From positions 1 to 64,000 of the forward strand of contig JBFLZW010000049.1 in NCBI GenBank assembly GCA_040755755.1: a stretch of 64,000 bases of DNA. The letters are read 5' to 3'. Positions 35,678-47,008 of the stretch are shown one piece after another. A program made the translations under genes and the position numbers. The stretch is from a bacterium. Its GTDB lineage: Bacteria; SZUA-182; DTGQ01. Numbering within the stretch: position 1 is the stretch's first letter; the number at the start of each line of letters is the position of its first letter. The notes under the pieces were generated by a model. It was not told the DNA's origin and did not search any database. It saw only the letters and a list, made by a program, of their open reading frames with translations.

Positions 35678-36217
35678 TCATTCCGGAAATTCAACGAGAG
35701 TATTGAGAGAAGTTTTACCTTCAAGACTCAGCAAAAATTTTTTCCATTGGATTCCCCCGGAAAACCCTCCAATCTGTCCACCTTTCCTGAGTATCCTGTG
35801 GCAGGGGATAATGATCGGCAAGGGATTCCTTCCCAGGGCACCACCGACAGCCCGGGCACCGCTCTTAAGACCCAATCGGGTGCCGAGCCATCCATAGGTC
35901 CGGGTTTCACCCCACGGTATTGATCGGCTTGCTTCGAGAACCTTCCGGACAAAAGGGGACATGCCCTGCCAATCGACAGGGTAACTGGCAAAACTGACCG
36001 CTTGCCCGGAAAAATACGCTTTTAGATCCTCGTCCAGTGCCGTGCAAAAGAGAAATTCTCCAAGAAGGGAAATTTGGACCCTGTACACCGCAAGTTCTGA
36101 AAACTCCTGCTCATCCGGCCACGGATCGAAATGGACTTCTTTCAACCCCCGGGGGCTTGAGGTGATCAGCACCCGTAAGGTGTAATTGATATCATCTGAC
36201 GCTGGCATGGTTCTCAC
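35678..36217 (-). CDS. ogt: Methylated-DNA--[protein]-cysteine S-methyltransferase
   Basis: This suicide enzyme takes alkyl groups from O6-alkylguanine onto its cysteine. It has 179 residues with an N-terminal alpha/beta domain and the DNA-binding C-terminal domain. The helix-turn-helix region has PWGETRTYGWLG and ARAVGGALGRNPLP. The active site IIPCHR has Cys139. GGFSGGIQWKKFLLSLEG completes the family signature. It is first of a short operon ogt-dtd-MBL-xerD. Confidence 0.92.
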   Translation of the reverse strand: MRTMPASDDINYTLRVLITSSPRGLKEVHFDPWPDEQEFSELAVYRVQISLLGEFLFCTALDEDLKAYFSGQAVSFASYPVDWQGMSPFVRKVLEASRSIPWGETRTYGWLGTRLGLKSGARAVGGALGRNPLPIIIPCHRILRKGGQIGGFSGGIQWKKFLLSLEGKTSLNTLVEFPE

Positions 36218-36288
36218 TATACACTTATTGTTTTAAATAGTGTACTGTCTTATTAAGTATGAGCGAAACTGATAACTTCGTGATATGC

Positions 36289-37410
36289 TCACAGGGATAG
36301 AGCGAAGTTCAGGTAAAGCTGGGCGGTTTGCACAACCTGGAGGAAGGTCACCGATTCATCGGGCGTATGTGCGGTCTCCAGACGGCCCGGTCCCAGGATA
36401 ATAGGGTCCACACCTGCGGCCCAGAGCACATTCCCATCCGAATGACTTCGAAAGACCTGGGGTTCCCAGGGCAGAGAGAGAGCGTTATATACTTCTTTCA
36501 ATCTCTTTACCAGAAGCCTCTCCTGAGAAATCCGGTACCCTGAATGCGTATTTTCAAATCTGATGGAAGCGTCCAGACCCTGAATGCTCCGGGACGATGT
36601 CTCCACAATCTGCTCCAGTTCCGCCTTGAGCACATCTATACGCGAGTCTGGTGGAGCATGCAGATCCAGCCATGCCTCACAGGTATCCGGCACCACAAAT
36701 CCGCCGGGGAAGCCAACCAGTTGTCTGATGTTATACACCAGGCCATGGGGCACGGAAGTGGTATACTCGGTGACTTGCAAGAGAAGCTTCAGCATGGTTT
36801 CAATAGCATTCTGCCCCAGCTCCGGCAGAGAGGAATGGGCTCTTTTGCCGCGCGTGCGCAGCAGTACCTCCAGGTAGCCATAATGTCCGAGGCAGGGTAC
36901 CATATTGGTAGGCTCACCGACCACTGCCCAGGGGAAGCTGTATTCCCGGACCAGGGTTTTGGCCCCGTCACTCTCTTCTTCCTCACCCACGACCAGAGCA
37001 AGTCCCACGGCCGGAAGCGGGTCTCTTTGTTGAGCCAGACAGATGAAAGCCTCTATCATGGCTGCACAACCTGCTTTCATATCAGAGACCCCAAGGCCGA
37101 AAACCGCACCCTGTTCCTCGTAAAAACCGTAGTTCTCCAGGTCGAAAGCAGTAATTGTGTCCAGGTGTCCGACAAAGCACAGGTCAACCTCATCCACTCC
37201 TTCAGGCAGGACCAGGATATTAAAGCGGTTCTCGTCAACTCCCTCCTTGACTACGGACAGGCCGTGTTTTTTGAGGTATTCCTCTACATATTCAAGGATA
37301 TCCTCCTCTTTACCCGAAGGACTGTAGATGTCCACCAGATCTTTGAGAAGGTTTCTCAGCCTTTCAGGTTGAATTCCCGTTACCGTTGTGGTTTCTATCG
37401 TTGTTTCCAT
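36289..37410 (-). CDS. M20-family metallopeptidase/deacylase (ArgE/DapE-like)
   Basis: This zinc amidohydrolase has 373 residues. Metal and catalytic residues are visible: His82 and Asp84 in FVGHLDT, Asp110 in GVSDMKAG, the glutamates near 143-145 in VGEEEES, and Glu166 in VGEPTN. A late His in LETAHTPDESV follows. The dimerisation domain has the HSSLPELGQNAI element. The family includes acetylornithine and succinyl-diaminopimelate deacylases and lysine-biosynthesis LysK; the substrate cannot be set by eye. Its 5' end overlaps the GNAT gene by 47 bases, so the two are coupled. Confidence 0.85.
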   Translation of the reverse strand: METTIETTTVTGIQPERLRNLLKDLVDIYSPSGKEEDILEYVEEYLKKHGLSVVKEGVDENRFNILVLPEGVDEVDLCFVGHLDTITAFDLENYGFYEEQGAVFGLGVSDMKAGCAAMIEAFICLAQQRDPLPAVGLALVVGEEEESDGAKTLVREYSFPWAVVGEPTNMVPCLGHYGYLEVLLRTRGKRAHSSLPELGQNAIETMLKLLLQVTEYTTSVPHGLVYNIRQLVGFPGGFVVPDTCEAWLDLHAPPDSRIDVLKAELEQIVETSSRSIQGLDASIRFENTHSGYRISQERLLVKRLKEVYNALSLPWEPQVFRSHSDGNVLWAAGVDPIILGPGRLETAHTPDESVTFLQVVQTAQLYLNFALSL

Positions 37411-38005
37411 TCCGCTGCCTTCTTCCCGGATTTCCTGCTTTTTTCTGCAATTCCTGATAGGTTCGCAGGTTCATGGTCAAATAGATATGCTTTTGAGGTT
37501 TGCGAAAACCCTTCTTCTTGAACAACTGAAGGGCTGCATAATCACTTGCCCCGGTATCCACCATGAACATCCGCACCCCGTCCTCGATCATCTTTTCAGC
37601 GAGCTTGTCAAACAGCCGGCTGGCAATTCCCTGCCTCTGGTAACCGGGCGATACTCCCAGCCAGATAAGATAACCATATTTCCACGATGATTTATTTTTA
37701 GAGACCGTGGTTCCCAGGGCAAATCCCACGATCTTTTTATCAAGCTCCGCCACCAGGCAATACTCGTTATCAGAATTGAAGAGAGAAGTTACCTCGTATT
37801 CATCCCAGGTGCGGTACAGGGTAGGCACCTCCTGGGCAGTGAAAATCATCTCACCTAAATGAAAGACTTCCGGAAGATCATCAATCCCCATCTCTCGAAT
37901 CGTAATTTCAAGCCGCTTTTTCCGGCAACTGACTTCTGTGCTTTCTTCCTGCGTACTCGGTATTTCTTGTGTTTCCACCTGGTCTTCTGGTTCGCCAGTA
38001 TCCAT
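37364..38005 (-). CDS. GNAT-family N-acetyltransferase
   Basis: The 213-residue protein has a GNAT fold in the middle. ITIREMGIDDLPEVFHLG starts at about 34, YLIWLGVSPGYQRQGIASRLFDKLAEK is the acetyl-CoA loop (about 112-138), and MFMVDTGASDYAALQLFKKKGFRKPQKHIYL follows. The first 30 residues are acidic and the last 25 are Asn/Arg/Gly-rich, ending NHNGNGNST. That tail lies in the DNA overlapping the start of the M20 gene, which may explain its odd make-up. It probably acetylates a small amine or peptide. Pairing with an M20 deacylase suggests an acetylation/deacetylation pair, which is inference. Confidence 0.82.
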   Translation of the reverse strand: MDTGEPEDQVETQEIPSTQEESTEVSCRKKRLEITIREMGIDDLPEVFHLGEMIFTAQEVPTLYRTWDEYEVTSLFNSDNEYCLVAELDKKIVGFALGTTVSKNKSSWKYGYLIWLGVSPGYQRQGIASRLFDKLAEKMIEDGVRMFMVDTGASDYAALQLFKKKGFRKPQKHIYLTMNLRTYQELQKKAGNPGRRQRNGNNDRNHNGNGNST

Positions 38006-38115
38006 AAAAAAGAAAAAACCCCCCTTTGTTGAGTGATTGATAGCGCTGTTACGGTACTACTCTAAAGTATAACAGTATCTTAGCCTCATGTCAAAGGCAT
38101 CGCCCATAAATAAAC

Positions 38116-40224
<2,109 letters not shown>

Positions 40225-42366
40225 TTACCGTGCCGCTCCCATCGGCTGGGCAGCACCTGATGACGCCTGACCTTGATCAATCTTGCTTTTCAGCCCCTTG
40301 ACCCGCTCCTGGAATTGTCTGGTCAGTTCCCTTCCCTCTTCCTCATTTTCGATAACATGAGGAGTGATCAGGATAATCAACTCGGTTTTATGGATCTCGT
40401 CTTTGGTATGGGAAAAAAGATACCCAAGAACAGGAATATCACCCAGGAATGGGATGCCGGATCGTCCCTTGGATTTATGCTCCTTGATCAGACCACCGAT
40501 AACCAGGGTTTCCCCATCATGGACAACGACTGAAGTTTCGGCCTTTCGAGTACTGAAGATATATCTTTCATCGTTGGAACCTTCTTTAGGCCCTTGAACC
40601 AGTTGGCTTACCTCTTGCTTGAGCTTCAGGGAGACCAGACCCTTTTCGTTGATTTTAGGAGTAAAGTTCAGCTTTATACCAGCAGTTTTATAGTCATAGG
40701 TGATATTGGAGTGGTTAGAGGCAGAATCGTACGTTTCCCTCTTGATCGGATAATCCTGAGTAATTTCGATCGAAGCCTCCTGGTTATCAGAAGCAAGAAT
40801 GTGAGGGCTGGAAAGAACATTCAGTTTATCTTCGTTTACCTTGGAGTTGATCAGAGAGAGGAATCTGTCTTGCTTGTTAAGCATGTAATTGATCCCGGTG
40901 CCGTATGACATATTACCTTTATCATCTTGCTTGATCCCGCCAAGATCCTGGCCCAACCGGTAGGTAACTCCTCCGGTTGCAGAACCTGCCAGGGACCAGT
41001 CCAGGCCAAAATCTTTAACATCATCAATACTGATCTCGGCTACCAGGACTTCGATCAGGGCCTGCTTGGGCTGTATGTCCAGCTTTTTAATGGTCTCTTT
41101 GACCGCTTCCCAGTTCCGTGGAGAAGTAGTGATAATGAGAGCATTAATGTCTTCGGCAGCCACGATGGTTACATCACCCTGAACTTCACCCCCCTCGGCA
41201 GGTGGGTAGGAGGGAAATCCGAATGGAGGCTGCTGAACCGCCGCCGGCTGGTTAGGTCCTTTGGCCGCTCCCGGCGGAGTTTGCGGGGTAAGAGGCGGGG
41301 TCCAGGCATCCTTTTTGGTACCTCCTTTTTTATAGATGGAGCTTAAGGTGCTGGCCAGTTTTTTGGCATCTCCGTTTTCTACATAATACACAAAAACCTT
41401 CTCTTTGGGCTGATAAATCGGTTTATCAAGCTCCTGAACAAACTTCAAAAGCCTCTTCATATTCAACGCCGTATCGTTGATGATCAAAAGGTTCAGATCT
41501 TCGTGCTGGATAGGCCGGGGGGCGGACTTGGAAAGGAAGGGCTGCAATATATTGATCATATCCTTTACCGGGATATAGTCCAGAGGGATAATCTGAGTAA
41601 TAAAGCTTTCTTCCGGGGGAAGGGCCTCCCCGCCTTTTCCGGATAATACTTCGAGGGGATATTGGGAAGCCTCTTTGGCGTAGACCACCTTATAATGCCG
41701 ACCCGATGGAACGAGGGTTAAGCCGTTGACCTCCAGAGCGGATTGCAGAACCCGGAAAAATTCGCTCTTGGGAATCGACTTGGTGGTCCGCATATTGATC
41801 TGCCCCCCCTTGACCCCGGCTCCCATGATAAAATCAAGATTAATGGCCTTACTGATGGCAAAGAGAACCTCTTCGATAGGAGTATCGACAAAATTCAAAT
41901 CAACTTCATATTCTTCACTCCCGGGTTCCTCACCGGAAGAGATGACTTTTTGCCTGATGCCTTCCGGCATGCCATCGGGAGATGCTGCCGGTTTACTCTG
42001 CTGCTCTTCCTGCGGCCGGTAGGGCTTAAAAACAGAGTGGCTTTCCTCCTCTTTCTCCTTCTCTTTCCCCTGCTCTTTTCCTGTTCCCTTGCCTGATGAT
42101 TTGGCTTTTTTATCGACCCGTCTATTCCTGGTTTCCTTTTGGACGCCGCTCTTTTCCCCCTTTGGTTGTTCAGCCTGCTGCGGGTTCCTGCGTCCTCCCC
42201 CCTGCACATCTTCTGCCTGTGCCACTTTGACCTTATACGAACTCCCCCTCCTGGCGGGGAGCAGGGAATCTTTTGCAGTCACCGCGCGTTTCCCCCGACC
42301 GGCAGAACAGGAACAGAGGAGGAATGTCAAGAGCGAAACGAGAAAAAACCTTGGAAAACATTTCAT
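40225..42366 (-). CDS. gspD: Type II secretion system secretin GspD (locus 2), lipoprotein
   Basis: This outer-membrane secretin of the complete T2SS has 713 residues. Its signal peptide ends in lipobox LCSC (Cys20), so unlike the first GspD it should be lipidated. Residues about 25-150 are a Lys/Glu/Arg/Gln-rich low-complexity linker. The N0 domain with DLNFVDTPIEEVLFAISKAINLDFIMG follows. N1-N3 contain LNLLIINDTALNMKRLLKFVQELD and a Pro-rich insert, and the secretin core has ALIEVLVAEIS, VLSSPHILASDNQEASI and TLVIGGLIKEHKSKG. Lipidation may replace a pilotin for outer-membrane targeting. Confidence 0.92.
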   Translation of the reverse strand: MKCFPRFFLVSLLTFLLCSCSAGRGKRAVTAKDSLLPARRGSSYKVKVAQAEDVQGGGRRNPQQAEQPKGEKSGVQKETRNRRVDKKAKSSGKGTGKEQGKEKEKEEESHSVFKPYRPQEEQQSKPAASPDGMPEGIRQKVISSGEEPGSEEYEVDLNFVDTPIEEVLFAISKAINLDFIMGAGVKGGQINMRTTKSIPKSEFFRVLQSALEVNGLTLVPSGRHYKVVYAKEASQYPLEVLSGKGGEALPPEESFITQIIPLDYIPVKDMINILQPFLSKSAPRPIQHEDLNLLIINDTALNMKRLLKFVQELDKPIYQPKEKVFVYYVENGDAKKLASTLSSIYKKGGTKKDAWTPPLTPQTPPGAAKGPNQPAAVQQPPFGFPSYPPAEGGEVQGDVTIVAAEDINALIITTSPRNWEAVKETIKKLDIQPKQALIEVLVAEISIDDVKDFGLDWSLAGSATGGVTYRLGQDLGGIKQDDKGNMSYGTGINYMLNKQDRFLSLINSKVNEDKLNVLSSPHILASDNQEASIEITQDYPIKRETYDSASNHSNITYDYKTAGIKLNFTPKINEKGLVSLKLKQEVSQLVQGPKEGSNDERYIFSTRKAETSVVVHDGETLVIGGLIKEHKSKGRSGIPFLGDIPVLGYLFSHTKDEIHKTELIILITPHVIENEEEGRELTRQFQERVKGLKSKIDQGQASSGAAQPMGAAR

Positions 42367-42427
42367 ATATTAACCTCCGGATACTTAACAGATGATTCTG
42401 GAATTGACGTCATAGCAACATGATACC

Positions 42428-43480
42428 TCAAGATGGCCCACCACCCCGAAAGGGATTGAACATTGGCCCACCTTGTACCCCGGGAGGGACCTGAAATCCG
42501 GGTGGAACCTGAAATCCAGCCGGGGGCTGAAATCCGGCGGGGGGCTGAAATCCGGGAGGTGGTGCATAGATAGGCCGCTGTACGGGAAACTGCGGGAAAG
42601 CTGCTCCTGGGGGAATCCCTGGTTGGCCGGGAGGCACGAATCCTGGATAGCCAAATCCTGGCTGACCCGGCAATCCCTGAGGGGGCTGATAAGCGGGAAA
42701 ACCTGCTGGAGGAGATGGAGGCAGATAACCTGGCGGCACATCCGCAGGTCCCTCCGCCCCCGGTGGTGAGGTGCGCCCTTTCCGGTCTCCCTGATTCAAT
42801 AATTCCTGTCCGGGAGCCTGGGCATCCTTCGAGGATGTACGGAATTTCTCCCAGAGAAGTAATTCATATTCCTCTCCATTCTTACTGAGAATGACCCGGT
42901 CCGGCAGGATGTCGACGATTTTGGATTCGGAAATTTCGTCATCGACATGATAATGTTTGGCTTTGTCCTCAACTATTCTGCCAGGGATCGGAGGGAGAGG
43001 GACATCCCGGACCTCTCCATTCCCAAGCCTCATCTTTCGGGATCGCTTTTGAGGCTCTTCCCGAGACGACCCCTGCATAATGGCATATTTTTCTTTAACG
43101 TTATTATTTTTATCTTTAATGATAATTATTCCGTAAAGGTTTGGCTTCTTCATTCCCGGCTGATTGCGTTCAGCAGGATATTGCGGGATTTCCATCTTCG
43201 GCTGTTCGTTCTCCGGAGGAGGGGGAGGAGGGACCCATTCGGTCCGTTCGGGACGGAACAAATCCTTATCGGCAATGACATCGTACGTATAGAGAGCAGG
43301 CTTGACCGGCTCTTCGTCAGTGGGGACCGCCGCCTTGCCGGCAGTTTTCCGGGCCACAGCAGGCAGGGATTTCTTCCACTCTCCCTGTATGATCGGGAGC
43401 CAAATCCGGTAAACATTCAGACTCAATAAAGCTACGATGACAAAAAGTCCAAGATTAACCAAAATGATGCGCTTAAACAA
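42428..43480 (-). CDS. gspC: GspC-like coupling protein with Pro/Gly-rich tail (locus 2)
   Basis: The 350-residue protein starts at TTG after AGGAGAACC. It has one membrane helix (about 4-24) and then a GspC-like region with YDVIADKDLFRPERTEW near 70 and the paired-strand part NLYGIIIIKDK...VDDEISESKIVDILPDRVILSKNGEEYELLL (about 115-205). No PDZ or coiled-coil domain follows. Instead residues 230-350 are a Pro/Gly/Phe-rich tail with repeated GFQPPAGFQ and GFQVPPGFQ units. Place between gspM and gspD supports GspC; the tail is unusual for the family. Confidence 0.78.
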   Translation of the reverse strand: MFKRIILVNLGLFVIVALLSLNVYRIWLPIIQGEWKKSLPAVARKTAGKAAVPTDEEPVKPALYTYDVIADKDLFRPERTEWVPPPPPPENEQPKMEIPQYPAERNQPGMKKPNLYGIIIIKDKNNNVKEKYAIMQGSSREEPQKRSRKMRLGNGEVRDVPLPPIPGRIVEDKAKHYHVDDEISESKIVDILPDRVILSKNGEEYELLLWEKFRTSSKDAQAPGQELLNQGDRKGRTSPPGAEGPADVPPGYLPPSPPAGFPAYQPPQGLPGQPGFGYPGFVPPGQPGIPPGAAFPQFPVQRPIYAPPPGFQPPAGFQPPAGFQVPPGFQVPPGVQGGPMFNPFRGGGPS

Positions 43481-43505
43481 GAGGTTCTCCTGTAGTGAAA
43501 TCTTT

Positions 43506-44087
43506 TCAGGTGGTACCCTTACCGGTAGTGCCCTTGCTGTTTACAATAAAACCGGAAACATCGATTCTCGCTTCAACATCTTTTGCATCGCGTACTCGGT
43601 AAACCCGGATGTTGAGGTCGGAAATACTCAAAAATTTGGGGTATGATTCAATCTGGTAAAGTAATTCCTTGAGCTTGGTTATCGTGCACTGAGTAGTAAT
43701 CTGAACAGGGACTTCCAGAAGAATTCCCCGCTCTTTAGGGTTAATGATTCTCTGGCTGTTGATCACAAGCTCATGTTCACTGGCCATATCGTTCAATATG
43801 GTTTGCAGCTCTGCGGCAGCCACAGCCGGAGTATCGCCGGATAAAAGCCGCTGATCGAAGGTTTCCCGTTTGCTCTTTAAGTAATCCAGGCGGGCCTGAA
43901 CGATTTCCTTTTTTTCGGCAATCGAGGAAAAGCTTTTAATCTTGCGCCTTTTATTCTCAATCTCCTGCCTGACCTTCCTGGTATCATTCACAAGCGGATA
44001 AATAACACCGAAAGCAAAAAGTATGAACCCGACAATACTGCCGATAATCAGGGCTGGTTCTTTATTTTTCTCACTGATCTTTATCAC
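43506..44087 (-). CDS. gspM: Type II secretion protein GspM-like
   Basis: The 193-residue protein has one N-terminal membrane helix (about 13-31), a coiled-coil stretch (about 35-75) and a C-terminal ferredoxin-like domain. That domain carries VPVQITTQCTITKLKELLYQIESYPKFLSISDLNIRV, the GspM/PilO pattern. It pairs with GspL in the inner-membrane platform. The GTG start overlaps the gspL gene by 17 bases. Sequence conservation of this family is low; gene order is the main support. Confidence 0.82.
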   Translation of the reverse strand: MIKISEKNKEPALIIGSIVGFILFAFGVIYPLVNDTRKVRQEIENKRRKIKSFSSIAEKKEIVQARLDYLKSKRETFDQRLLSGDTPAVAAAELQTILNDMASEHELVINSQRIINPKERGILLEVPVQITTQCTITKLKELLYQIESYPKFLSISDLNIRVYRVRDAKDVEARIDVSGFIVNSKGTTGKGTT

Positions 44088-45834
44088 GGTTTCCCTTTCC
44101 GGCAGTTTTCCTGGAGCCCGGATGTTTCCCTTTACCGGAATCCTTATCTTCTTCCGGCTCCGTCAGAGGCTTTTTCCGCTCGATATCGGCTTTGATCTTA
44201 AAGCGCTCTTTTCCGGGGCCCATCTTGGTAATACTGGAGGCAAACTGCACATTTTCCAGCAGAGGGGATATCTCCAGCATGGAAATCAGATTGGATGGAG
44301 ACTCGGAGTAGCCATCGATTTCCACTTTTTCATTGGAAGCGGACAGATTGTCCAGCCAGGTATCCGCCGGAAGAATAGTGGTCAACTCCTTCAGAATTTC
44401 CATCTTGCTGATCTCGGTCTCGATAATATTCGAGATGGTCGAAAGTTCCTTATCGACGTCCTCAACCTCCTGAGAGATATTTTTCACGATCGTCACGTCA
44501 GGCTGAAGGGCTTTCAGGCGCTTGCTCAATTCCAGAGATATCAGCCCGTTTTCATACCGCATACCGAGGACCCAGGCCAGACTCAACACCACAATCAGGA
44601 CCATAAAGGTAGCCGTGACCACCAGGTGATTGACTTTCCTTTTGACTTTTTTCCCCTCAGCCAGGAAATTCAGCATGAGCGGCTGATCTTCCAGGCCGCG
44701 CAGAGCCAGCCCCGCGGCCATGGATAAACTGGAGGCGATTTTGCCCGGAATGCTCTTGGTGGTGATATTCCTTAACGGATTCAAAATTCGAACCTGCACG
44801 CCAGTTTGCGCCTCGATGTATTCGGGCAGGAAACCACTGTAAGCCTCGGTCCCGGTCAGAATCAATTCATCAAGGTTTTTTTCCTCTTCAAATCCGGAAA
44901 AAACATTCATGGCAATGTCAAGCTCCCGAATGATATCCTGCCCCAGGCTGCAAATATTCTCATTGATAGGCTCATAAACGGGAGCATTATCTTCTTCCAT
45001 CCCCTCTTGTACAACAGCCTGGAAAACCGAGGGGATACCTCCTGCTTCACCATCCTCCTCCTCTTCCCATGACGGCGGAGGGGTAAACGGCTCACTCTCT
45101 ATCCGGCTTTGGGCCGGATTGGGCTGGTCTGATCGGGCTCTCTCGAGTGGTCTGACCATTTCAGTAATGTAGGCGTCTTCCAGCCGGTTTTGTGTCCGGT
45201 TAAAGCTTCTGGTTGCCTTGATCTCTTTCCCGGCCAGAATAACCAGTTCGACCTTGCTCTCTCCAATATCCACAATAGCCGTTATCTTATTATCGCCAAG
45301 ATTGTTCTGGCTGATCAGCCAGCTCGTACCGGCAATGGCGGTAACGTCCATGACGACAGGCTTGGTTTCTTCAATATCCAGCAGGTTGAGAACCCGCTGC
45401 AGATCGTCCTTTTTTACGATTCCCAAAAGAACCTTTACCAGCTCGCCCTCTTTGCTCAAGACCTGATAATCATAGGCGATCCCCTGGACTGCAAACGGAA
45501 TATGCCGCTCCACCTCATATTCCAGCATCTCCTGGAACTGCTTTTCTTCAACCTTGGGCAGAACGATCTCTTTCAGGGTCACTTTTTCCTTGGGGATGCC
45601 GATAACTATCTGCTCCTGCTTGATTTTCCTTTCCCTGATAAAATTCTGCAGATCAACGGACAGCGGATCCACATCCCCTTCCGCTTCTCCCTTGCCTGAT
45701 CCTGGCGGCAGAGGAGGATACTTCCTGATAAAATAATCGACCAGGACAATCCCCTTCAATGTTCGCCCAAGGTGAACAATCCGCAAGATGCGGTCCCGAA
45801 AATCAATACCTAAGCTCTGTTGTAAATATAGCAA
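44071..45834 (-). CDS. gspL: Type II secretion protein GspL
   Basis: GspL couples the ATPase GspE to the membrane platform. The 587-residue protein has a cytoplasmic actin-like PilM/GspL fold (about 1-390) with GIDFRDRILRIVHLG, EIVLPKVEEKQFQEMLEYEVERHIPF and IVDIGESKVELVI. A membrane helix (about 405-425) and a periplasmic ferredoxin-like domain with coiled coil (about 430-560) follow. An acidic low-complexity insert (about 235-285) and a basic C-terminal tail (KGKHPGSRKTAGKG) are extra. It is read from a TTG start with GGAG upstream. The whole corresponds to a PilM-PilN fusion. Confidence 0.88.
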   Translation of the reverse strand: MLYLQQSLGIDFRDRILRIVHLGRTLKGIVLVDYFIRKYPPLPPGSGKGEAEGDVDPLSVDLQNFIRERKIKQEQIVIGIPKEKVTLKEIVLPKVEEKQFQEMLEYEVERHIPFAVQGIAYDYQVLSKEGELVKVLLGIVKKDDLQRVLNLLDIEETKPVVMDVTAIAGTSWLISQNNLGDNKITAIVDIGESKVELVILAGKEIKATRSFNRTQNRLEDAYITEMVRPLERARSDQPNPAQSRIESEPFTPPPSWEEEEDGEAGGIPSVFQAVVQEGMEEDNAPVYEPINENICSLGQDIIRELDIAMNVFSGFEEEKNLDELILTGTEAYSGFLPEYIEAQTGVQVRILNPLRNITTKSIPGKIASSLSMAAGLALRGLEDQPLMLNFLAEGKKVKRKVNHLVVTATFMVLIVVLSLAWVLGMRYENGLISLELSKRLKALQPDVTIVKNISQEVEDVDKELSTISNIIETEISKMEILKELTTILPADTWLDNLSASNEKVEIDGYSESPSNLISMLEISPLLENVQFASSITKMGPGKERFKIKADIERKKPLTEPEEDKDSGKGKHPGSRKTAGKGNRDKDQ

Positions 45835-45898
45835 CGTAGCTCCATCCTTAGCTGTTGATCATTCTCCCGATACAGGCGGCTGATCGGAACCATCGGCG

Positions 45899-47005
45899 TC
45901 ATCCTGGTTGGTTCGGATCTTCGCTTTGGTTCGCTTCTTCGCTGTATTCGGGGATATAATTATCGTTCCAGTACAGGGGCTCCCAATAGGTCCGGGTGGG
46001 TGAATTGTCCCGCACTTGAAAAGAAGCCTTGATTGTGCTCTGCACAGGGGAACCTGTGATGACTGCTGTTGAGACAACCTGATAGTATCCGAGGTAAAAA
46101 CTTTTGTTAGGCGGGGGATCAGTTTCACGATCCTCCTTTTGTTTCTCTGGTGATATGTTTCCCTCCCAGCCGAGGTCATAAGCTACCTGAATGATCGCAG
46201 AATCACTGATATTTTGCAAGAAACCAGTCTGAGGTTGAGGATTGATGCCCGCGTTAGCCAGATCCACATTTACCTTAAAATACCGTTTAAACTTCTTTAC
46301 AATTTTTTCTTTTCTTTTGACTTCTTCCTCACTGTCTCCCTTTTCAGCCCGAAGGCCACGAATCAACCTCAGCTCATCCTCGCTATCAAAAGGGGCATCT
46401 TTACATGTATAACCCTTATCATGCCATTTATACCAGTCATCTTCCGCCCCAATGTCAGGCAATCCTCCACTTTGTGCTGATCCACCGGCAATATGGTCAT
46501 TATCCACCCAATCCAGGATGGACTGGCAAATTTCGCTCACCTCAGATTCAGAATCTATCTCACAATACTTCTCCAGGAATTTTTTAATCATCTCTTCGCT
46601 TCTCGCACGATTGGCAGGATCAGCCAGCTTATTTAACGGCAATTTATCACTGGCGACCTCGAATTTATACCTGTACTGCCCGTCCCCTAACTTCTCATCT
46701 CTCCATGAGGGTGTTGCTTTAACCCCGCCATCTTCCCCCAAACCGAAAACCCAATCGGCGGCATTATTTTGATAATGCGGTTTCTGTTGGGTAGCGAGAG
46801 CTGCCAGTTCATACCGGCCAATCTCGATACCGGCCCTGGCCAGGTAATAGGCCTGAACTTCATCACGAAAATTTTTGGTTACCTCCACTTCCGTTCTCAT
46901 GGAATGGGCAAACTCCAGAGCAACAAAACTCAGGAGCATCATGACCCATAAGACCATCATCAGAGCGACTCCCTGTTCATTCCTCCGGATCTTTCCCTTT
47001 TTCAT
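45899..47005 (-). CDS. gspK: Minor pseudopilin GspK
   Basis: GspK is the large minor pseudopilin at the pseudopilus tip. In 368 residues it has the short basic leader MKKGKIRRNEQG and prepilin cleavage before VALMMVLWVMMLLSFVAL. The +5 position is Met rather than Glu, as expected for GspK only. The middle alpha domain has LADPANRARSEEMIKKFLEKYCEID and CQSILDWVDNDHIAGG, the typical T2SSK region. It starts three bases after the gspJ stop. The gap to gspL is 64 bases. Confidence 0.9.
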   Translation of the reverse strand: MKKGKIRRNEQGVALMMVLWVMMLLSFVALEFAHSMRTEVEVTKNFRDEVQAYYLARAGIEIGRYELAALATQQKPHYQNNAADWVFGLGEDGGVKATPSWRDEKLGDGQYRYKFEVASDKLPLNKLADPANRARSEEMIKKFLEKYCEIDSESEVSEICQSILDWVDNDHIAGGSAQSGGLPDIGAEDDWYKWHDKGYTCKDAPFDSEDELRLIRGLRAEKGDSEEEVKRKEKIVKKFKRYFKVNVDLANAGINPQPQTGFLQNISDSAIIQVAYDLGWEGNISPEKQKEDRETDPPPNKSFYLGYYQVVSTAVITGSPVQSTIKASFQVRDNSPTRTYWEPLYWNDNYIPEYSEEANQSEDPNQPG

Positions 47006-47008
47006 CCG

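Noticed and set aside
37985-38115. A- and C-rich stretch between ligA and the GNAT gene considered as a terminator
   Set aside because: No clear inverted repeat accompanies the homopolymer runs.
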